Source: Beverwykella pulmonaria (lineage: Eukaryota; Ascomycota; Dothideomycetes; Pleosporales; Melanommataceae). Taken from it: a stretch of 64,000 bases of DNA. The stretch spans positions 410,874-474,873 of the forward strand of contig BCHH01000006.1 of the NCBI GenBank assembly GCA_001599595.1. The letters are read 5' to 3'. Position 1 is the first letter of the stretch. Each line of letters begins with the position of its first letter. A program made the position numbers and the translations under genes. This document shows positions 34,204-45,118 of this stretch, one piece after another. The notes under the pieces are model-generated. The model worked only from the letters and a program-made list of their open reading frames with translations. It was not told the DNA's origin and did no database searches.

Positions 34204-34941
34204 TCATGACTGCTCATCCGTCTCAAGTTCGTCGTTTCTCTCCAGCGCATTGAGATCGACTCCCCACATTTTTGCCGTCTCTCTGACCTTCTCACTCCAG
34301 AGCCTCACAACAGGATGCTGCTCAGCGACTTCTCGAAACGTAACCTCCTCGTCTTCCCCATGGACCTCCCACTTCCATATTCCTTCCTCATCGACCCATT
34401 TCTGCCCTAGCAGCTCGCCGATCGCAAGCTCCTTCTGCGCGCCTTCCCAAAGCACCTTGGCTTCCTGCCACCGCAACTCATCGTGCCCTCTCAGAGCCGC
34501 GACAAACCCTCGTAGGACGCCCAGTAGGTAGCCAACACGCTGCCCAATGTCTGCGCCGAGCGAGTACCCTTCGTCAAAGCCTTCCTGCACGAAGCGACCC
34601 TTGCTGTTCGAGAGGCCCTCCCGGTATGCATCGGTATCTAGCGCCCGCTGGCGAGAAGGAAGGTCCGATAAGATCTCGTCCGCATGGTCGCGTGTGACGT
34701 GGCCGAAGGGCTCATCCGGGACAAGGCTAGGAGAGGACGGTGCAGACCCGTAGATGTCATCGAGCAAGTCATTCTGCGCTGAGGAGGGCGGGGAGGGCGG
34801 CGGATTCCCGGTAGCGGTTGAGAAGTGAGTCAGCCTAGGCAAGGCCGACGCATCGTGGAACATTATGGGCTTGGAGGAGCTGATAGTGCTTTGGGTGGAG
34901 CAGGGGATATGTGGTACGGCACTTCTTTCCGTGGTGGACAT
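34204..34941 (-). CDS. YAE1: Yae1 (cytosolic Fe-S adaptor)
   Basis: A single exon of 245 residues. Seen: the Yae1 N-terminal domain at about residues 100-150, DAYREGLSNSKGRFVQEGFDEGYSLGADIGQRVGYLLGVLRG, in which Gly recurs every fourth residue (deca-GX3 motif). An N-terminal Ser/Pro segment and an acidic C-terminus flank it. Known: Yae1 with Lto1 recruits the CIA targeting machinery to the ABC protein Rli1 so that it receives Fe-S clusters. Lto1 is not in this window. The Fe-S factor ISD11 is about 12 kb away, probably by chance. Confidence 0.9.
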   Translation of the reverse strand: MSTTERSAVPHIPCSTQSTISSSKPIMFHDASALPRLTHFSTATGNPPPSPPSSAQNDLLDDIYGSAPSSPSLVPDEPFGHVTRDHADEILSDLPSRQRALDTDAYREGLSNSKGRFVQEGFDEGYSLGADIGQRVGYLLGVLRGFVAALRGHDELRWQEAKVLWEGAQKELAIGELLGQKWVDEEGIWKWEVHGEDEEVTFREVAEQHPVVRLWSEKVRETAKMWGVDLNALERNDELETDEQS

Positions 34942-35448
34942 GACCTGAATTTCCTAACGAGGTAGACTTTGGCGCTTGGCGTCGAACACTGTGGATAGGT
35001 TCCCACCAATCGAATGCCTCATTTCGCAGCGCATGCGAATGCTGAAGTTGAAGGTTGGAAAAGTATGAAACTTTAAAGGTTGGCCGTGTCACAAGGACGA
35101 GAGAATGGAAAGGAACGTCAGTCTAACCCGAACGAGACTACTGCGATGCGGCATGCCCTTGTACGATCTCGGGACCAACCGCAAACCACATTCATCTCGA
35201 GTGAAGTAACATCTCTGTTCAGAGCTTTCCCTGAGGTGGTTACGATTTCTCGTTTCTTGCAGCTTCACAGCTTGCTCGGACTTAACGATGCATCCGGACA
35301 AATCGCGCATTCGTCAAGCCCCACCGGGGCAGTCAAGCACCGTGTTCGTCCATCGGTCTGCTTTTCGTCCTTATACGTTTCTCGTTTCTCATATAAAGCC
35401 TTTCAAGCTTTTCTCACTGCCTTTTCCCTAAAAAAAATTGCATCCATC
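34942..35448. promoter_or_regulatory. Divergent promoter, YAE1 / SDR
   Basis: 507 bases. The SDR frame stays open upstream to 35080, but the first ATG with good context is 35449, after an A-run leader. Confidence 0.5.
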
Positions 35449-36471
35449 ATGGTAGCGCTCACAGAAGTCCGCACGCACAACGCTTCCCTCAAATCACTTT
35501 CTTCCGGCCTCGTCGCCATATTCGTTGGAGGCACCAGCGGTATCGGTCTCTCCACCGCGCGAGAATTCGTCCGCAACACCAATTCCCCTCACGTCTATCT
35601 CGTAGGACGCAACCAAACCGAAGCCACACGCATAATCTCCGAACTACGCGACATCAACCCGTCCTCCCAGCTCAACTTTGTGAAAAGTGATGTCTCCCTG
35701 CTCAGAAACGTCGACGAAGCGTGCAAGCAAATCAAAGAGAAAGAGCAAAAAGTAAATCTGTTATTCATGACAGTCGGTTACCTGACTCTCCAAGGCAGAG
35801 ATGAGACCGAAGAAGGTCTAGATCGCAAATTCTCAGTGCATTACTACGCCCGGATGCGCTTTCTTCAGAATCTTCAACCTCTTCTCACGGCTGCTGCGAA
35901 GAGCCCGGATCCAAAGTCAACACTTTCCCGCGTCGTCTCAGTTCTAGACCCCAAGATTGGCAGAGCAGGTCAGCCAATCTTCTCGGACTTGTCGCTCAAG
36001 GACCACTTCACACTCAAGAACTGTGCAACACATGCCAGCACAATGAATAACTTCACACTCGAACACTTCGCCCAATCGCACCCTGAAACCTCCTTCATCC
36101 ATGCCTATCCATCCATGGTGAATACAGGTGCGGCAAGGGGCTTAGGATCTACAGTGAATGCTGCGATGAAAGTGGCCAGCGTCTTCATGAAACCGTTTAT
36201 GGTTGATATTAGAGAGAGTGGGGAGCGTCATCTGTTCGCGTCTACAGCGCCGCAGTATGCACCGAGAGCGAAGGCAGATGAGATTCAGAATGTGGCCAAA
36301 GGAGGCGATGATGTTGTGGGAAGTGGGTCGTATCAATTGAATTGGGACGGTGAGACGCTGCCTAACAGTAAGACGGCGGCGACTTTGAGGGCTGAGGGCG
36401 CGGAGAAGAGGATCTGGAATCATACAGAAGAAGTGTTTAAGACGATATGTGAGGAGGGTGGTAAATATTGA
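35449..36471 (+). CDS. Short-chain dehydrogenase-like protein, divergent catalytic site
   Basis: A single exon of 340 residues. Seen: the Rossmann start LVAIFVGGTSGIGLSTARE (GxxxGIG, about residues 23-40), VYLVGRN and the NxG-equivalent strand LLFMTVGYL. Where SDRs carry Tyr-x-x-x-Lys the sequence reads THASTMNNFTLEHFAQ, without that pair, followed by FIHAYPSMVNTGAARG. Known: a group of fungal SDRs, often annotated beside secondary-metabolite clusters, starts MVALxxVRxxN and lacks the YxxxK pair. No such cluster is visible here. Start at 35449: MVALTEVRTHN matches that group and follows an A-rich leader. Activity cannot be stated. Confidence 0.82.
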   Translation: MVALTEVRTHNASLKSLSSGLVAIFVGGTSGIGLSTAREFVRNTNSPHVYLVGRNQTEATRIISELRDINPSSQLNFVKSDVSLLRNVDEACKQIKEKEQKVNLLFMTVGYLTLQGRDETEEGLDRKFSVHYYARMRFLQNLQPLLTAAAKSPDPKSTLSRVVSVLDPKIGRAGQPIFSDLSLKDHFTLKNCATHASTMNNFTLEHFAQSHPETSFIHAYPSMVNTGAARGLGSTVNAAMKVASVFMKPFMVDIRESGERHLFASTAPQYAPRAKADEIQNVAKGGDDVVGSGSYQLNWDGETLPNSKTAATLRAEGAEKRIWNHTEEVFKTICEEGGKY

Positions 36472-37156
36472 GATTGGCATATCAAGGTATTGACTGATGG
36501 CGACCTTCCTTCACAATACCCGTTTTCCCCACAACTGTTCATCACATTTTTTGTAGTATACATAGAGAGGGCATGTTTCATTATGAATTGTAATGTAGTT
36601 TTACTCGAGGAATTTTACATTGTACATTTTAACATCTTCACTCCTAATGTAACTTACATAACATACAGCGGCTAGGTGACTCTGCGCTTCTAATTCCCAA
36701 TGATAGTCTCTACAAGAAAGACTCTCAAGTGCCAAGGTGCCAGCCGTGTGAATGTTGTCGCACGTGATCACGCTCCACAAAACTTACCTCGGCAACTCTG
36801 AACAGTCGCGACAGCTCGCCCTCTTTCTCGATCCCTCATCAATCACAACTTAACAACAAAGTCGGGCAGGACTCTATAACTAAAGCCACAGTGTCCCAGC
36901 TTGGCTGACTCGAAGTACACGAAGTTCCCTGTCGCTCGTTCATCCCCAAATTCTTCGAGCCGAGGCGCAGAGCTGCATTGCGGGGGTGAGCTTACTATTC
37001 ACGATTCCCCACGCTTCACGACTCGGCTTTCCCGAAGTGAGATACACGGGATCGAATCTCCAGCTTTTGTTCTTTCTTCCTGCCTTTCTATTGTCTTTCA
37101 GTTTTGTCTTGGATTCTTTCACGTGTCATCCTCGCATCTTTCATAAACGTTGAAAC
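36472..37156. promoter_or_regulatory. Intergenic 685 bases
   Basis: SDR 3' end and isomerase promoter. CACGTG at 36761-36766, followed by ATCACG. C/T-rich leader before 37157. Confidence 0.5.
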
Positions 37157-38343
37157 ATGGCTTCCGAAGCATACACGGACATAAAGTTTGAGATCAAGGG
37201 CAAGATCGGTATTATCAAAGTAACTCTCTCTTTTCTCCTTTTTTATCTTCTAATGCACCCACGTTGGCTTTTGAACATGCCTCTAATGACCCCCAGTTCA
37301 ACCGCCCCAAAGCCCTCAACTCCTTCGGCGGGAACCTCATCGCCGACACCATCGCCGCCTTCCGCGTCCTCGACAACCACCCAGACACCATCTTCACCGT
37401 CCTCACAGGAGAAGGCCGCTTCTTCTCTGCAGGCGCAGACGTGAAGGCTGGGGGCATAGCCCAAGTAGAGAATTACAAAAATGCGGCGGAGAAGAAACTC
37501 GCCTTCTTACAACGGTTTGCTTACGGTGAGTTCGAACATGTTTCTTTGGGTGTCTGACGCGCTTGAAGGGGTAGGAGTACGTCTAGCCTTCATTGTTTGA
37601 ATTAATTTGATGCTTCGATCCCGAGTTTTGATGCGCCTGCAATTCTATAGAAATATGACTAACGCCGCCCCAGCAACCGAACTTCTCCGTTCTATGATCG
37701 ACCACCGCAAAGTTCTCATCCTCGCCCTCAACGGCCCTGCCGTAGGCGGCGGCGCAGCATGGGTACGTGTGTGCCAGTGCAACTTCTCTCTTCCGCCCAA
37801 ATTTATATCCAATCCCTGAACTGTTTAAACATTCAGACACTACCTTCCCCAGCATTGTGAATACCCACTAATGTTCCCGCAAAGTTCCCTGGAATTGCAG
37901 ATATCGTGTTGGCTTCCAACACCGCCTGGCTGCAATGTCCCTTCTCGGCCTTAGCCCTCGTCCCCGAAAACGGGTCCGCCATCTCCTTCGCGCAGCACAT
38001 CGGTATCCACCGCGCGAATGACTTTCTCATGTTCGGGCGGCAGCTGTCCGCCGCGGAATGCGAAGCCAATGGGTTGTACAATAGGGTTTTCGATAGTACG
38101 GGGGAGGCGTTTCAGCAAGATGTGGTGAGGTTCTTGGAGGGGCAGTTGGAGGTCAATGATGGGAAGAGTATGATGGAGATGAAGCGGTTACAGAATGCGG
38201 GGATTAGGGATCAGAGGTTGGTCGCGGTAGTGAATGCGGTGGATGCGCTTGCGGAAAGGTTTGTGGAGGATGCGCCGAAGAAGAGGTTTGAGGCGAAGAA
38301 GAAGTTGCTCGAGGAGAAGAGTAAGGGCAAGCCGAAGCTTTGA
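37157..38343 (+). CDS. Peroxisomal enoyl-CoA hydratase/isomerase family (Eci1-like)
   Basis: Exons 37157-37219, 37297-37525, 37674-37762 and 37885-38343 give 279 residues. Seen: crotonase motifs FNRPKALNSFG, GRFFSAGADVK (oxyanion-hole loop), LNGPAVGGGAAW, and the candidate catalytic acid in LVPENGSAISFAQHIG. The C-terminus is GKPKL, a plausible weak type-1 peroxisomal signal. Known: Eci1-type enzymes shift cis/trans-3-enoyl-CoA to trans-2-enoyl-CoA in oxidation of unsaturated fatty acids. The last acceptor (CAAAG) was chosen because the earlier CAG leads to a stop. Isomerase versus hydratase is inferred from the single acid residue. Confidence 0.87.
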
Positions 38344-38468
38344 GGTATGAACTCCTGTAGTTCGAAATAAACATTATTTTCTACCTTCATGCCGTTCTTC
38401 TTCAATTTTTGTTCGAATATGATGGCGTCCATTCTCTTTTTTCCCCTCACTTTCCCTCCATTAGCTGA

Positions 38469-40226
38469 TTATACGTGCCTCCTCCGAGCCCACTTGGTCA
38501 AGTACTCCCTCCCTGCCAACCTCCACGTATCCTCCTCAACAAAACTCCCATTGTACCCCCTGCCATTCGCCTGCAGCACCAGATTCAACCCCTTGGGCCC
38601 CTCACTGTACTTTGGCCACTTTGGCAAACCGACATCGTTCGGATCTCCTCCATGCACAAAATTGATCCACTGCGCGCTCATCTGCCTACTCAATTCTTGG
38701 TACTCGGGCCACGGACCTACATATATCGGGTTCGAAAATACAAACGCTGTCTCGGAGAAATGTTCCACACCTTTATACGCTGGTGCGAGCGAGCCAACAT
38801 AATCAGTATATGTGGCGTTTGTCCCGTTGACGAAAGGGCGCGTGTTGAAGCGGTAGATGTATGTAGGGCTGTACTTGGAGTACCATCTTGCGTCATCCAG
38901 TCTCGGGGCATGGTAGAACGCATCTCCGATGATGGCTGCGATGCGTTTGTACTGGTAACCCTGCTCTGCAAAGCGCTCCGTGCCTGTGTTTGCGGGGATA
39001 CCGACGGTAGGATCGTCAGGGTACAATTCCATAAGTTTGCGGACAACGGAAGACGGGAACGAGTAGCCAGTGCTGCCGTAGACGTAGTTGTAGAGGTCGT
39101 CGTCTGTATTAATGATTCCACCTGGGGGTGCATTGTCTGTGCCTTCGTCGGTATTCGAGCCATACAAATGAGGGACATGGGCGAAGCGGCCGGAGTGTAG
39201 GAGTTCGGTGGGGTAGTTGGGCATGATGTCACCGTCTACCGTAGGGTAGAAACCGGGTCCGTCTACTTTCGAACTGTCAAGGAAAGGGTAGATGGTTGAG
39301 TAGGGGATGGTACGGAGACACTCGAGCGTGTCGGGATAGTCTGTGCAGTTTGTTTGGGAGACGATTTTGTCGTAAATGGGTTGGTACCAGTCAGAGCCGT
39401 TGTACCATGCGGTGGCTGCGGACCCGGATTCTTGGATCGAGCGGTGGAAGAGGCCGTCTGTTCGGCCACCGTAGGACATGACAAGTTGGCCCTAATCAAT
39501 CTCTGTCAGTTCTCAGGCCCATTCATGTCCCAAGGAATGTTTACTCACTACAGCAAAAGACCCCGCTGACTCTCCCCAAATGGTAACCGCGTCCTTATCA
39601 CCCCCAAACGCCCCAATATTCTCCGATATCCACGCGAGTCCCTTCCTCATATCCCTGAGCGCCAGATTCGTATTCCCAGAGCCTTGAATCTCCCTTGAGT
39701 ACAACATCCCCCACCCACCCTTCCTATAATTGATACTCGCTGCTATAATCGGCTTCCCAATCTCCACCGATCTCTGAACAATATACGTCAGATTATAATT
39801 CGGCAACGCGCTGGTCCCAACCTGATACGAGCCGCCATGGATCCACAACACCACCGGAATCTTGCTATTGTTGCCATAGCTGCTGAGTCCGGCAGGTTTC
39901 ACGATGTTGATGTTGAGGCAGTTCTCGCTCATGCCGAATTTGCCGTCGGCATCAGGCTCGTTGTCGGGACATGAGTGGCCGTATTGTACCGCCGGTTTGG
40001 TGCCGTTCCAAGTCGTGTCCAGCGACTGCGGGACGCGGAAGCGGTTCAGACCTCCTGTATCCTGCGCATATGGAATGCCGAGGAAGAGGTCTTGGTTGAA
40101 GTTCGCAAGATGTAATCCCGAGTACGTCCCGTTAAGCACCGTGACTAACGGGTCTGCAGCTGCGAGGCTGGCGAAGATGCACGCCGCGAACGGTTTCCAT
40201 TTCCATGCTCTTCCTGGCGGATTCAT
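38469..40226 (-). CDS. Secreted type-B carboxylesterase/lipase
   Basis: Exons 40226-39549 and 39491-38469 give 566 residues. Seen: a signal peptide (KWKPFAACIFASLAAADP); the oxyanion motif WIHGGSYQVG; the nucleophile elbow GESAGSFAV at the exon border; the acid region YGSNTDEGTDN; and the His region FVHGGDPNDVGLPKWP. Many Asn-glycosylation sites (NGT, NLT) agree with secretion. Known: fungal type-B carboxylesterases hydrolyse esters outside the cell; the substrate cannot be told from sequence. Its stop lies 125 bases from the stop of the convergent isomerase gene. Confidence 0.93.
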
Positions 40227-41055
40227 GATGGGAGACTGAGCCGGGTCGACTCGACTTGGGAAGTGGTGAGGAAGTAAACACGATTTGAGCGAGGGACCCG
40301 GAGACTTTGTAGTGACCCACCATGCCGTTAGTAATTTAATTCAACCGGCTCTCGGGTGAGTGACTTTTTAAGCCTCGCATTGCTGCAGGTATGTGAACAC
40401 CAGGGCTGCAAGATGACGACGGACCGTGCAACCTGCAGGTACAAGCTAGAAAGGGAAGGTCGGTAAGTCGATGCCGAAGTTCGGCAATATTGCGATATCA
40501 CACCACCCCATGAACGACGGAGGAGAGCGCAGATAGAATCAAGGACTTGATGGGAAACCTGAGTTTGTGTCTAATTGGAATGTAAAAATGTGGGTTCGGT
40601 GTCTGGGTATAACTGACGATGACTTTCCTCCCGCTAAATCCGAGCTAATATGAACCCCAAATGGCGAAAACCTTTCCCAATCCTTTTGGGCCAAAACCTC
40701 GAACCATGAACTCCATGTCGAGCTCCAGCCGTCTCCAAATCGTATTAACGTCCTAGCCTTATACATTAGGCGAACGTATCGACCGATCCATCCACTTGGC
40801 TCTTTGCCGGAATCGCATTGCGGCCAGCACGTTCCGATCCATGCTATGCTATCTTTGATCCAAGACAATATCTTGAACTTGCGATAACACACGATAACAA
40901 AACCAAAGTTGGGGGGAGATCGTTACATGACGATGCATGTCTGACTCCCTTCTGTTGCAACCGTGTATGCTGCTTTTGCGGCAAACGCTCCAACGGCAGG
41001 CGCAGAACTCGTGCTAAATCTTTTCGACAAGAAGCCTTTCTTCTTCTATTCTATA
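40227..41055. other. Intergenic 830 bases
   Basis: Promoter of the carboxylesterase and 3' side of the unknown gene at 41056. A 117-codon minus frame (40539-40892) is open, but its first ATG and domain content give no support. Confidence 0.4.
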
Positions 41056-42285
41056 TCAGTATACGGCTTCCATTATATTCCCGCCCTGACTTACATCCGT
41101 AGAAGAGTGAGAGGCCAAAGAAGCCGACCTTGGCATTATCGGTTGCGTCACAGCCATCGCATTATACGGCGACAAATTCGCAGGCGTCGAGTACGGAGAC
41201 AACGGCGTCCCAGAAGTAGATGGTGAGAGATATCCAGGTGCTGGCGATTGAGAATACGGATTCCATTGCGGTTGCGAGAACTGAACGTTGGGTTGCGTGT
41301 ATTGCTGGAACTGCTGCTGGAATTGCCGTTGCGCGATCTCGACCTGCCATTCTGTGAATACTTCTTGCATTTGTGGCATCCACTCCGGCGCTCCTGTGAA
41401 ATTGTATTTGACGGTGCGGTCGTGGAAGGCCACGAAGAAGTGCTCTTTGTTGTAGGGCGAGATAGCAAGATACTGTCCCCAACATTAGCAACTTTTCTCC
41501 ATTTCCACATCCAGGCATGCATTTTCCAAATATGTGGTGCGTTGGGAGAGACTCACAGAGACTGACCGCGGCTCCGCCTCCGTCAGTATCTTATCTAGCC
41601 CTTTATAACTCCCATAAAACTTCCAACTATAATACCCATCGGGCCACATCACAAACCACGCATTATTCAGTCCCAGTGAAACACAGTTGGGCGTATCGAA
41701 GGCCTTCTGCACTTTATCGCTCAGTTCTGACGGGATCCCCGCCCATATCGAGCCCTGTCGCGGCGCAGAGGCGAAGTAGCTGAGGTTTGGTCCGAAGGTA
41801 ACAAAGCAGTTGCGTGGCGCGTTGGGGATGGTTTTCGTCCAGGCGGAAAGGTCTGGGTAGTTTATGTCAAAGGTATTTTGCGAGTAAACTGGTGTATGAA
41901 GATCATCAGCGCATGTTTCGTCCGAATGTGTTTCGTTTCATTCCAAGGCGACAACGCGACAAGGCGCCGGCCTTATGTCGGTTGAGGGACTCACATATCT
42001 TCTCCTGCCCATCGCACACCTTGCAACTGACATACCAGACCGGCTCAGTACTATTGACCTGCGGACCCAGTGCCAAACAAAACGGTTGCGCGATGCGCCA
42101 CCCAGGGCTCATGGACGCATTGAAGAGCTGTCGCAGCGTCGGCGGGATGTTATGACTTCCCCGCCTGTCAGCATTCAAACCCGCTAAACCTCAACACACA
42201 TCGTGTCCGCTTACAATTTCCATGACTTGGGGCAGTCGAAGAAGAAGGTGTTATTGGGCCCGAAGACGAATGTCAGTTCCAGCAT
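41056..42285 (-). CDS. Unknown fungal protein with Gln/Pro-rich tail
   Basis: Exons 42285-42215, 42164-41995, 41888-41557 and 41472-41056 give 329 residues. Seen: an N-terminal part starting MLELTFVFGPNNTFFFDCPKSWK; a middle with WTKTIPNAPRNCFVTFGPNL and NNAWFVMWPDGYYSWKFYGS; the segment YLAISPYNKEHFFVAFHDRTVKYNFTGAP; and a Gln/Ser/Pro-rich tail (RQFQQQFQQYTQ). No membrane segment and no signal peptide. All three introns restore a continuous, well-structured sequence in frame, so the gene is real. The repeated aromatic/Gly pattern suggests a beta-rich, propeller-like fold, which is inference. Function unknown. Confidence 0.78.
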
Positions 42286-42986
42286 CGCAACATTTCCAGG
42301 GCCGAAACGATAGAGGATTTAGTGTGGATGCACAAAGATATGGATGGGGGCGATGAGGTGTCCAGCAGACCGGTAAAAGGATCGCCAGGGCGGCGGAGCG
42401 AGGAATCCGCAATTATATGGTTCGATTTGTTGGCAAGCGCTGCAAAGGGCTGAGTAAAAGAGTAAAACCGCGCCAATGAGGGCGCGTGGCGTTGTGATCG
42501 TGACGAGCTGATCGTATTTTGGTGGTGAACCTCCAGGGCTGACGAGATGTGGAATAACGACGAAAGGAAAGCCGCAAAGCTTTACTGAGCAAGGGCAAAC
42601 TGAACACTATGATATGTAGAATGAGTATATTTGAAAATCACAATCATTTCGAACTGTAGCAACTTTTTTATGAAACACGAAACATTCCGACTGACCCTTC
42701 CCTCCAATGCCAACCACGACCCGGGAACGAAGCTCGCTCTTTGCTTTTCTTCTTCCGGCTCACGAGCTTCTCGGCTTCCGTTTGGACTTCTGAACCTCTA
42801 CCTCGGGCGAGACGAACACCTAAAGACGAAGTCTCTGCAGGCAGCCAAGCAAGAAGACTTTGGGCGCATGCAACAAATTAGTGTATCCTCCTCCCCAACA
42901 CGTTTGCAATTTTCCATTTTTGGATGCATGCGGAGCTGAAGTCTGGCGATTTATGAAGCAATCTACGATTCCAAAACTCAATTGTC
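42286..42986. promoter_or_regulatory. Intergenic 700 bases
   Basis: Promoter of the unknown gene and 3' side of the MFS gene. Nothing recognised. Confidence 0.4.
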
Positions 42987-45118
42987 TCACCGCTCCATAA
43001 TTTCACTGGCGAACTTGGACCGGGCTCGAATCTTCGGCCCATAAAACACCAAGATCCAAGGCACCAGCGTCAAAAGCGTTCCGATTCCACCGAGAAGGCT
43101 GCTCGCTCCGCCGAATGTCAATTTATTGTACATTTGGGTTGTGATTAGTGGGAAGACTCCGCCTGTCATATCATTAGCTTCAGGTACTCTAACATCTGAA
43201 CTCAATAGTAAGTCGCCTACCCAGTATATTTCTGCAAAACGACTGCGCAGCAAGTGCAGAACTAGCATATCGATGGTATGTATCAGCCAGATAATTGAAC
43301 ACCGATAGGTAAATAGCGAAGATTCCAATGGTGGCGATAAAAATGGCGATAGTAGGGACAATCCAGTGGATATTCGGTGACGAAGTCCACCCAAACATAA
43401 ATAGTCCAATAGGCATACAAGCACTCTCGATGCAAGCGAAGTACAGTCGTCCCTCTGGCGTGTTCGCCAATTTCCCATGCGCCTTTGCAATCTTCTCCTG
43501 GTATATCGAAAGAACAGTCGCGAAGATCGCTCCGAGACACATCGCGGCAAAGACCGAATTTGCTTGTTGCAAGCTGAATCCGTGATTGCGTTGGAAGACG
43601 AGGGGGATCGCCGCGAGCGTTAGGTACAGGACGGCCCAGCTAAATGAGACCCAGAGCGAGAACCAAAACACCACGGGCTCGGTAAGGAGAAGATGGAAGG
43701 GGCGGTAAAGAGAAATGCCAATCATCCTCGAAAGACTGCTGCGTTCTTCGTCCTCTTTGACCTTCCAGCGTATACGCTGGCATATCGAGGTGCCAGGAGC
43801 GTCTGGGTTAGGCATATTGAAGCCGTAGTAGCCAGCGGTCTCTCGACTTTCGTACCATTGGTTCAGAGCCCGGGCTTTGCGACTGATGATAACACTTCCC
43901 CGTGTTTCTTTGAACACCACGATAATTAAGGCCACCATCATCCCACAGGTGATGGCTTGTAGGTAGAAAGTCCACCTTACGAGATATCAGATTTTATGCC
44001 AATCGAAGTCAAGATGTGGGTTGGGTTTGACTAACCGCCAAGTTGTATTTTGGGCAACGAAACCACAAACAAGTGGCCCGAATCCAGTGCCAAAAAGTGC
44101 CGCACCAGAGAAGAGAGCCATAGGCTTGTTACGGTCCTCGGTGTGATAAACATCACTGACGACTCCTCCAACTGTTCTGTGTTAGTGATGTACGAGCGAG
44201 CTGCTATTTTATCAGTATTTGCTCACCCATAGTCGAAAAGGTCGAACCTCCAACACCAACAAAGAATCGGACGACAAGCATGCCAGCATAAGACTGGGTT
44301 AAACCTGTGCATAACTGACATATGACAAAGAGAATCCCAGGCGCAATGAAGACAGGACGCCTGCCGTTGATCTCGGAGAACGGGGCTAGCACCATTGGCG
44401 CGATTGCAAATCCTGGAGGAGTCATCAGTGAGATACACTCTAAACATGTTTTTCCTCAACTGGTTGAGAAGAGACCCAAGTAGGCTTACATACCAGTGGT
44501 GAAGGTTGTTATGCCTACCAAAGCAGCCACGCTACTTATATGCCATTCTGCAGTCATCTGCCCGATACCTGGACTGTAAGCTCCGGCAGTGAAAGCAGTG
44601 AGGGCTGTAATGACACATGATATCCAAATTATGATGTCCTTCCTTGTACGAGACCATTCAAAGGGAGAGGTGTATTTGACTAGACTTGGAGCCGGGGGTG
44701 GTAGTTCTTGGTCGTCAGATAGTGGATAAATGGTCGTAGGGTTTGGTATCTCGGTCGAAAAAGTCAAGTAGTGGTACACAATCTCTCCAATTTCGTCTTC
44801 GTCTTGATCCTCCTCAATATCTTCATCATTTTTCTCTGTAAACTTTTCGCACTCTGCGCTGTGGTCGAATGCGGGGTCACTTGCACGGGTAGGGTCCGGG
44901 TATATTTCAGTTATTCCCGGAGCGCGAACGTCTGTTCGATCAAAAGGCGACGTCATTGGAAGCTCGATCTCAGGATCGGCAATTATGGAGAAGTGCGAAG
45001 GGACATCAAGAAGAACAGAGATTTGGGATGTGACAAGATTTGAAGAGTGAAAAGAGGAGAACAAAGATAGAGAGCCAAGGGGAAGATCTAGAGATGGCGA
45101 TGCGGTGAATTTTGTCAT
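42987..45118 (-). CDS. MFS transporter, DHA1-type
   Basis: Exons 45118-44494, 44412-44227, 44171-44036, 43975-43221 and 43162-42987 give 625 residues. Seen: a long acidic cytosolic N-terminus (about 165 residues, DEDIEEDQDEDEIGE); the MFS core starting DIIIWISCVITALTAFTAGAYSPGIG; the loop-2/3 motif in APFSEINGRRPVF; the TM4/5 stretch LVVRFFVGVGGSTFSTMVGGVVSD; and a central loop with the typical ALNQWYESRETAGYYG. Known: DHA1 transporters of this sort are proton antiporters for drugs, polyamines or metabolites. The substrate is not predictable. Five exons joined with motif continuity at each border. Confidence 0.9.

Noticed and set aside
35080..35448. N-terminal extension of the SDR frame to 35080
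   Set aside because: The extension has no conserved sequence and the Met at 35449 matches the family start after an A-rich leader.
40539..40892. 117-codon minus frame in the gap before the carboxylesterase
   Set aside because: Starts without a good ATG and has no recognisable motif; Trp/Ser content could be chance.
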